From NCBI RefSeq assembly GCF_020165195.1, contig NZ_JAIUHR010000003.1, positions 124,001 to 188,000 on the forward strand: a stretch of DNA of 64,000 nt. Direction: 5' to 3'. The notes under the pieces are model-generated. The model was not told the DNA's origin. It ran no database searches and saw only the letters and a program-made list of their open reading frames with translations. Position 1 is the stretch's first letter. Every line of letters starts with the position of its first letter. Shown one piece after another: positions 1 through 7,611 of the stretch. The position numbers and the translations under genes were made by a program. Source of the DNA: Mesorhizobium sp. CA14. Lineage in GTDB: Bacteria > Pseudomonadota > Alphaproteobacteria > Rhizobiales > Rhizobiaceae.

Positions 1-393
1 GATGCTTGGGACGGCGGCAAGGTCAATCTCGCGCTGTTGGTCGACGTCAACGGCAAGCCGTTTGGCCGCGCCAATGCCGGCCTCGACATGACCTTCGATT
101 TCCCGGCGCTGATCGTGCATGCCGCCAAGACGCGACCGCTCGCCGCCGGCACCATCATTGGCTCGGGCACCGTCTCCAACAAGCTCGATGGCGGGCCGGG
201 CAAGCCCGTCTCGGCGGGCGGCGCCGGGTATTCCTGCATCGCCGAGCTGCGTATGATCGAGACCATCGAGTCAGGCGAGCCGAAGACGCCTTTCCTGCGT
301 TTCGGCGACACGGTGCGCATCGAGATGAAGGACAGAACCGGCCATTCGATCTTCGGCGCCATCGAGCAGAAGGTCGAGAAATACGAGAGGTGA
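1..393 (+). CDS. Fumarylacetoacetate hydrolase family protein, C-terminal part (cut by window edge)
   Basis: An open frame runs from base 1 to a TGA at 391-393 and has no start inside the window, so only about the last 130 residues are present. The visible part carries the usual FAH-family C-terminal features: a Gly-rich GTIIGSGTVSN segment, a GYSCIAELR stretch, and a closing FGDTVRIEMKD-type strand. Enzymes of this fold cleave or hydrate carbon-carbon bonds of acylpyruvates in aromatic-compound catabolism. Given hppD less than 1 kb away this may be fumarylacetoacetase itself or a paralogue, but the N-terminal residues needed to decide are missing. The family call is firm and the substrate is not. 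Confidence 0.8.
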   Translation, partial: DAWDGGKVNLALLVDVNGKPFGRANAGLDMTFDFPALIVHAAKTRPLAAGTIIGSGTVSNKLDGGPGKPVSAGGAGYSCIAELRMIETIESGEPKTPFLRFGDTVRIEMKDRTGHSIFGAIEQKVEKYER

Positions 394-414
394 GGGGGCG
401 TTGAGGCGGTGACC

Positions 415-951
415 ATGCTGGAGCATCTGCGCCGCATGGCGCGCAACAATCTCTGGTCGAACGACCGGCTCTACCGCGCGGTGCTTGCGCTTCAGCCCGG
501 CGAGTTCGAGGCCGGCCGCACCAGCTTTTTTCCGTCGATCAGGGAGACTCTCAACCACATCCTCGCGGTCGACCTTCTCTATCTCGACTTCCTGACGGAT
601 GGAGGCCGTGGTGCCGCAGCGTACGATGACTACGTGCCGTTCGACGATGCGGCGAGCCTGGCTGAGGCACAAGCCGATTTCGACCGCCGGCTGACTGCCT
701 TTTGCGATGGACTCTCCGAAGCCGATCTCGACCGCCGCGTCATCACCGACCGGCGCGAGTACGGCATGATTCCCGAGCGCATCGGCGATATCCTCGCCCA
801 TCTTTTCCTGCATGATACCCACCATCGTGGCCAGGTGCACGCCATGCTTTCCGGCACCTCCGTTCCGCCACCGCAACTGGATGAGTTCCTGCTCGACTAC
901 GACCTGAAGCTCAGAAAGGATGAAGTCGAGCGGCTGGGGCTGCAGCCTTAA
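415..951 (+). CDS. DinB family protein (damage-inducible / metal-dependent four-helix protein)
   Basis: 178 residues, the normal size of DinB/YfiT-like proteins. The N-terminus (LEHLRRMARNNLWSNDRLY) is the typical first helix. An early His in ETLNHIL and a late HDTHHRGQ motif supply the three histidines that bind a divalent metal in this family. The ATG at 415 has GAGG about 7 nt upstream and is preferred over the in-frame GTG at 409. It follows the FAH-type gene by 21 nt on the same strand and may be co-transcribed with it. DinB-fold proteins include thiol-dependent transferases. No specific substrate can be assigned here. Confidence 0.85.
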   Translation: MLEHLRRMARNNLWSNDRLYRAVLALQPGEFEAGRTSFFPSIRETLNHILAVDLLYLDFLTDGGRGAAAYDDYVPFDDAASLAEAQADFDRRLTAFCDGLSEADLDRRVITDRREYGMIPERIGDILAHLFLHDTHHRGQVHAMLSGTSVPPPQLDEFLLDYDLKLRKDEVERLGLQP

Positions 952-1135
952 GCACTCGACCTATCCAACTCGGTTGAAACCGCACCGTCGCCGGGCGAAA
1001 TGCCGTGCTTCGCCGGAGGCGGCAAAAGACGCGCTACAGCTTTCCCGCGCCGGGTGATCACGATCTCCTCGCCAGCGTTGGCGCGCCTGACAGTTCCGAC
1101 AGTTTGGCCCCGGCTTCGGTTATAGAGACGTTCAC
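948..1135 (-). pseudogene. Phd/YefM-type antitoxin relic with a one-base frameshift
   Basis: Read on the minus strand from a GTG at 1135 with a good GGTGGAG ribosome site, the frame gives MNVSITEAGAKLSELS and then soon stops. Shifting by one base near 1090 restores RRANAGEEIVITRRGKAVAR and LLPPP, the hallmark of Phd/YefM antitoxins, ending in TAA at 948-950. The total of 188 nt is one short of 63 codons, so a single-base deletion explains the break. The decoded protein would be about 62 residues. The 3' end overlaps the stop of the DinB gene, leaving no room for a partner VapC-like toxin downstream. This is a decayed or solitary antitoxin unless the missing base is a sequencing error. Confidence 0.75.
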
Positions 1136-1199
1136 GGCTCCACCCCTTGGGACCGGGGCTTAGATCAATGCCGGTCGAGCCGCAAACGAGCTTTCGGCC

Positions 1200-2315
1200 C
1201 TATGCCGCCTTGCCGTCGAGCTTGATCACGCCGCGCTTGATCTGATCCTGCTCGATCGATTCGAAGAGCGCGCGGAAATTGCCTTCGCCAAAACCTTCGT
1301 CGCCCTTGCGCTGGATGAACTCGAAGAAGATTGGTCCGATCACCGTCTTCGAAAAAATCTGCAGCAGGATCTTGGTCATGCCGCCGTCGACCACGCCTTC
1401 GCCGTCGATGAGGATGCCGTGCTTCTTCATGCGCTCGATCGGCTCGTCATGGCCGTGCACGCGCTCATGCGACATCTCGTAATAGGTGTCGGGCGGGCCG
1501 GGCATGAATTTCAGCCCGTTGGCGACGAGCTTGTCGGTCGCCTCGTAAATGGCGTCGGTGCCGACCGCGATGTGCTGGATGCCCTCGCCATTATACTTCT
1601 TGAGGTATTCGGCGATCTGGCTGGTCTCGTCCTTGGACTCGTTCAGTGGAATGCGGATCTTGCCACAGGGCGAGGTGATGGCGCGGCTGACAAGGCCGGT
1701 GATCTTGCCGTCGATGTCGAAGAAATGGATCTGCTTGAAGCCGAACAGATCGCGGTAGAAATCCCACCATTTGTCCATGTTGCCGCGATAGACATTGTGG
1801 GTGAGATGGTCGAGATAGTAGAAGCCGACGCCCTCGGGCTTGGGGTCGCGCTCGCCCAGCCATTCGAACTCGGCGTCATAGGCCGAGCCCTTCTCGCCAT
1901 AGGCTTCGATGAAATACAGCAGCGAGCCGCCGATGCCGACGATGGCCGGCACGTCGAGCGCCTTGTCGGTGCCCTCATAGGGCGTGGCACCCTTTGAGAC
2001 GGCATGGTCGAAGGCATGTTGGGCATCGACCACCCGCCATGCCATCGAGGCAGCGCAGGGGCCGTGCTTTTCGACGAACTTCATCGCATGCGAGCCGGGC
2101 TCGGCATTGACGACATAATTGATGTCGCCCTGGCGCCAGACGGTGATGTCCTTGCTGCGATGCTTGGCCACCGCGACATAGCCCATGCGGGTGAACAAAT
2201 CGGCGAGCTTTTCGGGCTCTGAATGCGCGAACTCGACGAATTCGAAGCCGTCGGTGCCGGCGGGGTTTTGCTTGCTGATCCTGGCGGGCGGGGCGTCGTG
2301 CGGGAAGGGGCCCAT
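1200..2315 (-). CDS. hppD: 4-hydroxyphenylpyruvate dioxygenase
   Basis: 371 residues, the standard bacterial length. The enzyme converts 4-hydroxyphenylpyruvate to homogentisate in tyrosine catabolism. Two glyoxalase-fold halves are visible. The iron ligands can be placed at His170 (LDHLTHNV), His248 (IQHIAVGT) and Glu332 (FFEFIQR). The C-terminal half keeps the FSKTVIGPIFFEFIQRKGD signature. The ATG at 2315 is chosen because GGAGGA lies 5 nt upstream; a longer frame to 2396 has no such site. It is transcribed divergently from an Lrp-type regulator that starts 138 bp away, an arrangement common in rhizobia and suggesting tyrosine- or phenylalanine-responsive control. Confidence 0.96.
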   Translation of the reverse strand: MGPFPHDAPPARISKQNPAGTDGFEFVEFAHSEPEKLADLFTRMGYVAVAKHRSKDITVWRQGDINYVVNAEPGSHAMKFVEKHGPCAASMAWRVVDAQHAFDHAVSKGATPYEGTDKALDVPAIVGIGGSLLYFIEAYGEKGSAYDAEFEWLGERDPKPEGVGFYYLDHLTHNVYRGNMDKWWDFYRDLFGFKQIHFFDIDGKITGLVSRAITSPCGKIRIPLNESKDETSQIAEYLKKYNGEGIQHIAVGTDAIYEATDKLVANGLKFMPGPPDTYYEMSHERVHGHDEPIERMKKHGILIDGEGVVDGGMTKILLQIFSKTVIGPIFFEFIQRKGDEGFGEGNFRALFESIEQDQIKRGVIKLDGKAA

Positions 2316-2453
2316 GGCAGTCCTCCGAAAGCTGTTGCGGCCAAGCTTGGCCATCTTTCGCCATAATAGCGCGGAGCAGCCGCACGGTGCTTGCATTCAA
2401 CCGCCTGAAATGGTCATGATGTGCGCAAATTGTGCAGGAATGGAGGATTGCTC

Positions 2454-2921
2454 GTGGATGATACGCGTCTCGATCAATTTGACCGCAAGATAATGGCGCT
2501 TCTGCAGGATGATGCACGCTATACCAACAATGACCTTTCGGAGCGCGTGAACCTCTCGCCCTCGCAATGCTCGCGCCGCCGCCAGCGGCTGGAGGATGAT
2601 GGCTACATCAAAGGATACCGCGCCGTGCTCGACCGCGATCGTCTGGGCTTTTCGCTGGTCAACGTCATCTCGGTGACTTTAGCCACCCACAACCGCGACA
2701 ATGCCCGCCGCTTCGGCGAGCTGGTGGCCCGCCTGCCCGAAGTGCAGGAGGCGCACGCGCTGACCGGCGAGATGGATTACATCCTGAAGGTGGTGACACC
2801 CGACCTCAAGTCACTGTCCGAGTTCGTCAACGGCGTGCTCCTGCCGCACGAATCCGTGCAGCATGTGAAGACCGCGATCGTGCTGGAGACGCTCAAGGAA
2901 ACCGCCGCGCTGCCGATCTAA
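2454..2921 (+). CDS. Lrp/AsnC family transcriptional regulator
   Basis: 155 residues, typical for Lrp/AsnC. The N-terminal winged helix-turn-helix covers roughly residues 10-55 (DLSERVNLSPSQCSRR recognition region). The C-terminal RAM ligand-binding domain follows (EVQEAHALTGEMDYILKV). The GTG at 2454 is preceded by GGAGG at 7 nt spacing and fits family alignments better than the upstream GTG at 2421. Its divergent placement next to hppD points to local control of aromatic amino-acid breakdown. This role is inferred from position and not visible in the protein. Confidence 0.92.
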   Translation: MDDTRLDQFDRKIMALLQDDARYTNNDLSERVNLSPSQCSRRRQRLEDDGYIKGYRAVLDRDRLGFSLVNVISVTLATHNRDNARRFGELVARLPEVQEAHALTGEMDYILKVVTPDLKSLSEFVNGVLLPHESVQHVKTAIVLETLKETAALPI

Positions 2922-2964
2922 TTTACGATGAAGGGACGGAGGGGGCGCGGAGAATCGCCGGCCT

Positions 2965-2984
2965 GCCAGACTGACTGGCTTTCT
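2965..2984 (+). terminator. Weak hairpin terminator after the Lrp gene
   Basis: A 5-bp stem GCCAG / CTGGC with a 5-nt loop is followed by TTTCT, 44 nt after the regulator stop and just before the convergent DUF442 gene ends. The short stem makes the call tentative. Confidence 0.35.
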
Positions 2985-2990
2985 AATCCG

Positions 2991-3329
2991 TCACCCCCGC
3001 TGCTGCTGGATCAGCCCATAAAGATTGGTGCAGCGCGCGCCTGAGCGGCAATAGGCGAAGACCGGGCCTTCCAACTCATCCAGCGCGGCGGCCTGATCCT
3101 CGACATTGTCCAGGGTGATCTGGCCGCTGATGACCGGGATGTAGCGGAAGCCGAGGCCGGCCGCCTCGGCCGCGGCCTGAACGCTCCCGGCCGAAGGCTG
3201 GCCGGGCTGTTCGTCGTCCGGCCGGTTGCAGATCACGCTTTTGAAGCCGGCGTCCTTGATGGCGGCGATATCCTCAGGTTGGATCTGGCCGGAGACCGAA
3301 TAGTCGTCGCTGATCTGGCGGTATTCCAT
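2991..3329 (-). CDS. DUF442 (TIGR01244) phosphatase-like / sulfurtransferase-like protein
   Basis: 112 residues. The fold is that of small dual-specificity-phosphatase-like proteins that also occur as the N-terminal part of Blh-type beta-lactamase-like hydrolases. The active-site loop is YCRSGARC near the C-terminus, with Cys94 and Arg99 the probable catalytic pair (C-x4-R as in DUF442, shorter than the C-x5-R of classical tyrosine phosphatases). The N-terminal MEYRQISDDYSVSGQI and the VICNRPDDEQPGQPS segment are characteristic. The ATG at 3329 has GAGGA 7 nt upstream. Relatives sit with persulfide dioxygenase or CstR-type sulfide-response genes, but no such neighbour is seen here. Confidence 0.85.
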   Translation of the reverse strand: MEYRQISDDYSVSGQIQPEDIAAIKDAGFKSVICNRPDDEQPGQPSAGSVQAAAEAAGLGFRYIPVISGQITLDNVEDQAAALDELEGPVFAYCRSGARCTNLYGLIQQQRG

Positions 3330-3431
3330 GGTGTCGTCCTCGCGATCTCTTTGACGGCAGTCTTGCCACTCCGGGAGAGGGGCGGCAATCCGCATTGAAG
3401 GAATTCCCTGCCAAATAGCGACGGCCGATCG

Positions 3432-3466
3432 AAAAATCCAACCGGGCCGATCCTGGTCCGGTTGGA
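3432..3466 (-). terminator. Rho-independent terminator of the metal ABC transporter operon
   Basis: On the minus strand a perfect 9-bp stem (TCCAACCGG / CCGGTTGGA) with a 12-nt loop is followed directly by TTTTT. It begins 11 nt after the stop of the solute-binding protein gene. Confidence 0.85.
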
Positions 3467-3476
3467 TGTTGGCCGC

Positions 3477-4418
3477 TCAGCTGCCGAGGATCGCGCCTTT
3501 GATCTGCGTGATGTTGTTGTGCATCATGTCGATATAGGTCGAGGCGGGGCCATCGGGCTGAGACAGCGCGTCCGAATAGAGCGTGCCGCCAACCTTGATG
3601 CCGGTCTCGCCGGCGATCTGCTCGATCAGCCGCGGATTGGTGATGTTTTCCACGAAGATCGCCGCCGCCTTGTCCTGCTTCACTTGGCTAACCAGCTTGG
3701 CGACATCGGCCGCCGACGGTTCGGAATCGGTCGAGATGCCCTGCGGCGCGAGGAAGGTCAGGCCGTATTCGTGCTCGAAATAGCCGAAGGCGTCATGCGA
3801 GGTGATGACGACGCGCTTGGCTTCGGGGATCGACTGGATCGCCGCCTTCACTTCGCCCTCCAGCGCATCGAGCTTGGTTGTGTAGGCGGCGGCGTTGGCC
3901 TTGTAGCTGTCGCAGCCCTCGCTGTCGGCCGTGCAGAACGCCTCGGCGATGTTCTTCACATAGATCTTGGCGTTGGCGATCGACTGGAAGGCGTGCGGAT
4001 CGGTGACGGTCTTGCCGCCGCCTGTGCCAGCGCCTTCGGCGGCATCCGCTTCGGCGAATTCCGGCTTGAAGTCGATCGGCGTCACACCTTTGGTCAGCGT
4101 CACGATCGCAGCCTTGGTGGCGCTGGCATCGACCAGGCGCTGCAGGAAACCTTCGAAATGCAGGCCGTTGACCAGCACCACATCGGCTTTGGCCATCGCC
4201 ACCGCGTCCGCCGGGCTCGGTTCATAGACATGCGCGTCGCCGTCCGGTCCGACAATGGTGGTGATGTTGACCCGGTCGCCGCCGACATTTTTCGCAAAGT
4301 CGGCAATGACGGTGAAGCTCGCCACCACTTTCAACGGCGCCGCGAACGCGGAGGAGGTTGCCAAAGCGCTTAATGTTATAACGCTCAACGCCAGCACGGC
4401 ACGGATGGATTTCAGCAT
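3477..4418 (-). CDS. Zinc/manganese ABC transporter, periplasmic solute-binding protein (ZnuA/TroA family)
   Basis: 313 residues with a signal peptide (hydrophobic segment after MLKSIR, cleavage near SSAFA). Metal ligands of cluster A-I binding proteins are visible: His63 (DAHVYEPS), His142 (DPHAFQS), His208 (TSHDAFGYF) and Asp283 (LYSDAL). The His-rich loop of classical ZnuA is absent; a short Gly-rich stretch (GAGTGGG) lies in that place. Zinc is favoured by the operator-like site and the His-rich tail of the cognate ATPase, but manganese cannot be excluded. The ATG at 4418 follows AAGGAGA. It is the last gene of the operon and is followed by a strong terminator. Confidence 0.9.
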   Translation of the reverse strand: MLKSIRAVLALSVITLSALATSSAFAAPLKVVASFTVIADFAKNVGGDRVNITTIVGPDGDAHVYEPSPADAVAMAKADVVLVNGLHFEGFLQRLVDASATKAAIVTLTKGVTPIDFKPEFAEADAAEGAGTGGGKTVTDPHAFQSIANAKIYVKNIAEAFCTADSEGCDSYKANAAAYTTKLDALEGEVKAAIQSIPEAKRVVITSHDAFGYFEHEYGLTFLAPQGISTDSEPSAADVAKLVSQVKQDKAAAIFVENITNPRLIEQIAGETGIKVGGTLYSDALSQPDGPASTYIDMMHNNITQIKGAILGS

Positions 4419-4449
4419 TAGGTCGGTCTCCTTGCTTTGGGAATTGGGA

Positions 4450-5322
4450 TCAGGCGGTGCGGTGGCGGTGATGCACGATGCGTGCGCGCAGCACGCCGCG
4501 CGTGCCGAACAGGATCGAGCAGAAATAGACGACGCCGGCCGAAAGGATGATTGCCGGGCCGGAGGGCAGCGAGGCGTGGTAGGACAGAAGCAGTCCGGCA
4601 ATGCAGGAGGCAAAGCCGATAAGCACGGCGAGCGCGCACATCGGTTCGACGCGCACCGTCCAGAAGCGGGCGGCGGCGGCAGGCAGCATCATCAGCCCGA
4701 CCGAGAGCAGCGTGCCCAGCGCCTGGAAACCGCCGACCAGGTTGAGCACGACAAGGCCTAAGAAGATGAAATGCACCGGGCTGCCCATGCGGCTCACCGA
4801 GCGCAGGAACAGCGGGTCGAGGCACTCGGCGACAAGCGCGCGCCAGAAGATGGCGAGACAGGCGAGCGTCACTATCACGATGCCGCCGATCAGGATCAGC
4901 GCCTCATTGTTGAGCGCCAGCACCGTGCCGAACAGCACATGCATGAGATCGACGCTGGAGCCGCGGATCGACACCATCAGCACGCCGACGGCAAGCGAGA
5001 TGAGATAGAAGGCCGCCATCGACGCGTCCTCGCGCTGGATGGTGAAGCGAGAGACGGCGCCAGCGCCGAGCGCGACGATGATGCCGGCGATCAGCCCGCC
5101 GACGGTCATAGGCAGGATTTCGAGCCCATAGAGCAGGAAGCCGGCGGCGGCGCCCGGCAGGATGGCATGCGCCATCGCGTCGCCGGACAGGCTCATGCGC
5201 CTGAGCATCAGGAAGACGCCGACCGGGCAGGCGCCGAGCGACAGCATCAGCGAGCCGAACAGCGCCCGTTGCATGAAGGCGAAATCGGCAAAGGGCGCGA
5301 TGAACAGGCCGTAGAGATCCAT
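4450..5322 (-). CDS. Zinc/manganese ABC transporter, permease (ABC-3 family)
   Basis: 290 residues, hydrophobic throughout with about eight membrane spans. The N-terminal region GACPVGVFLMLRRMSLSGDA with the following AHAILPGAAAGFL is diagnostic of ZnuB/SitC-type permeases. The gene overlaps the ATPase gene upstream (its ATG shares bases with the TGA of that gene) and precedes the binding-protein gene by 31 nt, so the three form one unit with the order ATPase, permease, binding protein. It moves the metal ion across the inner membrane. Confidence 0.92.
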   Translation of the reverse strand: MDLYGLFIAPFADFAFMQRALFGSLMLSLGACPVGVFLMLRRMSLSGDAMAHAILPGAAAGFLLYGLEILPMTVGGLIAGIIVALGAGAVSRFTIQREDASMAAFYLISLAVGVLMVSIRGSSVDLMHVLFGTVLALNNEALILIGGIVIVTLACLAIFWRALVAECLDPLFLRSVSRMGSPVHFIFLGLVVLNLVGGFQALGTLLSVGLMMLPAAAARFWTVRVEPMCALAVLIGFASCIAGLLLSYHASLPSGPAIILSAGVVYFCSILFGTRGVLRARIVHHRHRTA

Positions 5323-6146
5323 CACGCCGCCCTCGGTCCGGAGCCATGCTGACGGTCATGGTGGTGATCATGCGCGTGATCGGGGTGCGCGTGATCATGG
5401 CCATGGTCGTGATCGTCCGGCTCGCACCACGGCGCGTTTTCTTCCCACGCCTCGTGGAAGCGCCTTGCCTTGAGCAGATTTTCCGGCCGCAGCGTTTCCT
5501 TGGTGTCGCCCCAGGCGACGGGCTGGCGGGCAAGCAGCAGCGTCTCCGGGAAATTCTGCCGCACCAGGTCGAGGTCGTGAATCACGACCATGATCGTGCG
5601 CTCCTCGCCATGCCAGCGATTTATCAACTGGATGAGATCGCCCACCGTCTTGGAGTCGACCGCGTTGAACGGCTCGTCGAGCAGGATGAGGTCGGCGTCC
5701 TGCAACAGCACGCGGGCAAACAGCGTGCGCTGCAATTGTCCACCGGACAGCGTGTCGATCGGCCGCTTCTCGAAGCCGCCGAGCCCGACCGCCATCAGCG
5801 CCTTGCTGACGGATTCTCGGTCCTCTTTGGTGTAGCGCCCGAGCATGCCGCGCTTTGGCCATAGGCCGAGCGAGACCAGATCGACGACGCGCGCCGGAAA
5901 GGAGCGGTCGAGCTCCGACTGCTGGGGCAGATAGGCCGTGCGGACGCCCGGCATGCGGACCACCGCGCCTTCCATAGGCTTCAGAACGCCGACAATGCCC
6001 TTCATCAGCGTCGACTTGCCCGAGCCGTTGGCGCCCACCACGGCGGTCAGCGAGCCTTTGCGGACGATGCCGTTGAGATGATGGATCGCCGGATGGCTGC
6101 CGTAGCCAAGCGTCAGGTCGCGGAAGGTCAGGCAGGCATTGGTCAT
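5322..6146 (-). CDS. Zinc/manganese ABC transporter ATPase with histidine-rich C-terminal tail
   Basis: 274 residues. Walker A (GANGSGKST), a Q-loop (LPQQSEL), the signature LSGGQLQR, Walker B (LILLDEP) and a switch His (VVIHDLD) are all present. After the nucleotide-binding domain a tail from about residue 245 alternates His and Asp and holds 11 histidines in about 25 residues (for example HGHDHAHPDHAHDHHH). Such tails occur on some alphaproteobacterial ZnuC proteins and probably bind metal on the cytoplasmic side, for storage or feedback (inference). It is the first gene of the operon, and a Zur-like palindrome lies about 45 bp upstream of the start. Confidence 0.93.
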   Translation of the reverse strand: MTNACLTFRDLTLGYGSHPAIHHLNGIVRKGSLTAVVGANGSGKSTLMKGIVGVLKPMEGAVVRMPGVRTAYLPQQSELDRSFPARVVDLVSLGLWPKRGMLGRYTKEDRESVSKALMAVGLGGFEKRPIDTLSGGQLQRTLFARVLLQDADLILLDEPFNAVDSKTVGDLIQLINRWHGEERTIMVVIHDLDLVRQNFPETLLLARQPVAWGDTKETLRPENLLKARRFHEAWEENAPWCEPDDHDHGHDHAHPDHAHDHHHDRQHGSGPRAA

Positions 6147-6188
6147 CAGACAGTCGGTCCGCGAAATCGAGTGGGTCGTCGATATGTG

Positions 6189-6200
6189 ATGTTATTACAT
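6189..6200. promoter_or_regulatory. Putative Zur-type operator upstream of the metal ABC operon
   Basis: The AT-rich sequence ATGTTATTACAT is an imperfect palindrome inside otherwise GC-rich DNA, 43-54 bp upstream of the ATPase start. It resembles alphaproteobacterial Zur boxes (ATGTTATAACAT core). Repression under zinc sufficiency is inferred from this likeness only. Confidence 0.5.
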
Positions 6201-6367
6201 TAGTCAATATGGCGATCCGGCGGAATTGTGTCATGCCGGTCAACTCGCCGTGTAGGCGGATGGGCAGAGATCAGACATTTGGCTCAATTGGTTTCGTGGC
6301 CGCCGGCCTTGCTCCAGGCCGGCACGGACTCTAAAGAGCAGCGACTCCCACAACGAAGGAACCTCCA

Positions 6368-6712
6368 ATGAGCATTCGTCGCATCGATGTCGGCCCGCGC
6401 ATGAGCCAGATCGTCATCCACGGCAACACCGTCTATCTGGCCGGCCAGGTCGGCGAGCCCGGCGGCAACGTCGCTTCGCAGACCCGCGACATCCTTAAGA
6501 CCATCGACGAATTGCTGGCCAAGGCCGGCACCGACAAGACCAAGATCGTCCAGGCGATCATCTGGCTGGCCGACATGGGCACCTTCGCCGAAATGAATTC
6601 GGAATGGGACAAGTGGGTGCCGCAAGGCCACACCCCGGCGCGCGCCACCGGCGAAGCCAAGCTCGCCGCTCCGGAATATCTGGTCGAGATTATTGTCACG
6701 GCGGCAATCTGA
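6368..6712 (+). CDS. RidA/YjgF family protein
   Basis: 114 residues, the family size. Seen motifs are the N-terminal MSQIVIHGNTVYLAGQVG, the central segment ILKTIDELLAKAGTDKTKIV, and the C-terminal Arg-containing TPARATGEAKLAAPEYLVEI (Arg near residue 97 usually binds the carboxylate of the substrate). RidA proteins hydrolyse reactive enamine or imine intermediates, protecting PLP enzymes. The ATG at 6368 follows GAAGGAA. It stands alone between the metal transporter and hutC, which are both on the opposite strand. Confidence 0.92.
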   Translation: MSIRRIDVGPRMSQIVIHGNTVYLAGQVGEPGGNVASQTRDILKTIDELLAKAGTDKTKIVQAIIWLADMGTFAEMNSEWDKWVPQGHTPARATGEAKLAAPEYLVEIIVTAAI

Positions 6713-6719
6713 GGCGGCA

Positions 6720-6851
6720 CTCCCCCCTCATCCGGCCGCTTCGCGGCCACCTTCTCCCCGGTGGGGAGAAGAGATTTGCGCCGGCGCTGACCGTTTCCTC
6801 TCCCCTTGGGGAGAGGTCAGCCGAGCAGAGCGGAGGCTGGGTGAGGGGGAG
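6720..6851. repeat. Nested palindromic repeat element (copy 1)
   Basis: An outer inverted repeat (CTCCCCCCTCA at 6720 against TGAGGGGGAG at 6842-6851) encloses smaller hairpins such as GGCCGCTTCGCGGCC, CTTCTCCCCGGTGGGGAGAAG (one base short if quoted by arms) and CCTCTCCCCTTGGGGAGAGG. It sits exactly between the convergent ends of the RidA gene and hutC and may serve as their terminator. Similar elements recur at 11861, 27095 and 38236. Confidence 0.75.
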
Positions 6852-7598
6852 TCACCCCTGCGAAGGCGTGAATCGCGCCACCAGCGTATGGCTCTCCGCC
6901 GGATAGACAAACCGTACATGGGTCACCGGATACTCGGCGCTCCAGGTGCGGCGTTCGACCACCAGGCAGGGCGCGCCCGCGTCGATGTCGAGCGCATCGG
7001 CGATTGCTTCGTCCGCGGCCATGGCGCGGATGCGGTGCTCGGCCTCGCTCCACGGCACGCGGCCGATCAGCCAAGGGCCCGGCGCGATCTCGAGAAATTC
7101 CTCCTCGGCAGCCTCGGCAACTGCTGAAAGATTGATCAGGCGCTGCTCTAGCGCGAACGGCCGTTCGCCGGCAAAATGCAGGCCCTCCAGCGCGAGCACC
7201 GGACCTGATTGGGAAAGCCCGAGCAGCGCGCGGTCCTCGGCGCCGCTGCGCCGTTTGAGGCGCTCGAGCCGCTCATAGCGATAGGGCAGGCCGAGCGCCT
7301 CGACCTCGATCCTGATGTCGTGCAGCTCCAGCACCGCCGCCTGCGACTGCGGCTGGCGCACGAAACTGCCGGAGCGGCGGCGGCGTTCGATCAGTCCGGC
7401 CTTGGCGAGCTGCGACAGCGCCTTGTTCACCGTCATGCGCGAGCAATTATATTGAGCCGTCAACTCGTGCTCGAAGGGGATGCGATGTCCAGGCACCCAG
7501 GCGCCCGACAGGATCTTTTCGCGGATATCCGACAGAATGCGTTGATGCAGCGAGAGGATCTCGCCGCCTTCGATGTCATCTATCTCGACAAGGCTCAT
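6852..7598 (-). CDS. hutC: Histidine utilization repressor (GntR family)
   Basis: 248 residues: an N-terminal GntR winged helix (about residues 15-85, with LTAQYNCSRMTVNKALSQLA as the recognition part) and a C-terminal UTRA effector domain. The family representative binds urocanate and releases hut promoters. The ATG at 7598 is preceded by AGGAA. It lies 13 nt downstream of hutF and is co-oriented with it, so the repressor is probably made from the promoter it controls. The matching operator is the palindrome at 9023-9036. Confidence 0.94.
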   Translation of the reverse strand: MSLVEIDDIEGGEILSLHQRILSDIREKILSGAWVPGHRIPFEHELTAQYNCSRMTVNKALSQLAKAGLIERRRRSGSFVRQPQSQAAVLELHDIRIEVEALGLPYRYERLERLKRRSGAEDRALLGLSQSGPVLALEGLHFAGERPFALEQRLINLSAVAEAAEEEFLEIAPGPWLIGRVPWSEAEHRIRAMAADEAIADALDIDAGAPCLVVERRTWSAEYPVTHVRFVYPAESHTLVARFTPSQG

Positions 7599-7611
7599 CG
7601 GATGTTCCTGT

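Noticed and set aside
5346..5864. Plus-strand frame beginning MLTVMVVIMRV
   Set aside because: It is the complement of the His/Asp-rich tail of the metal ABC ATPase and has no ribosome site.
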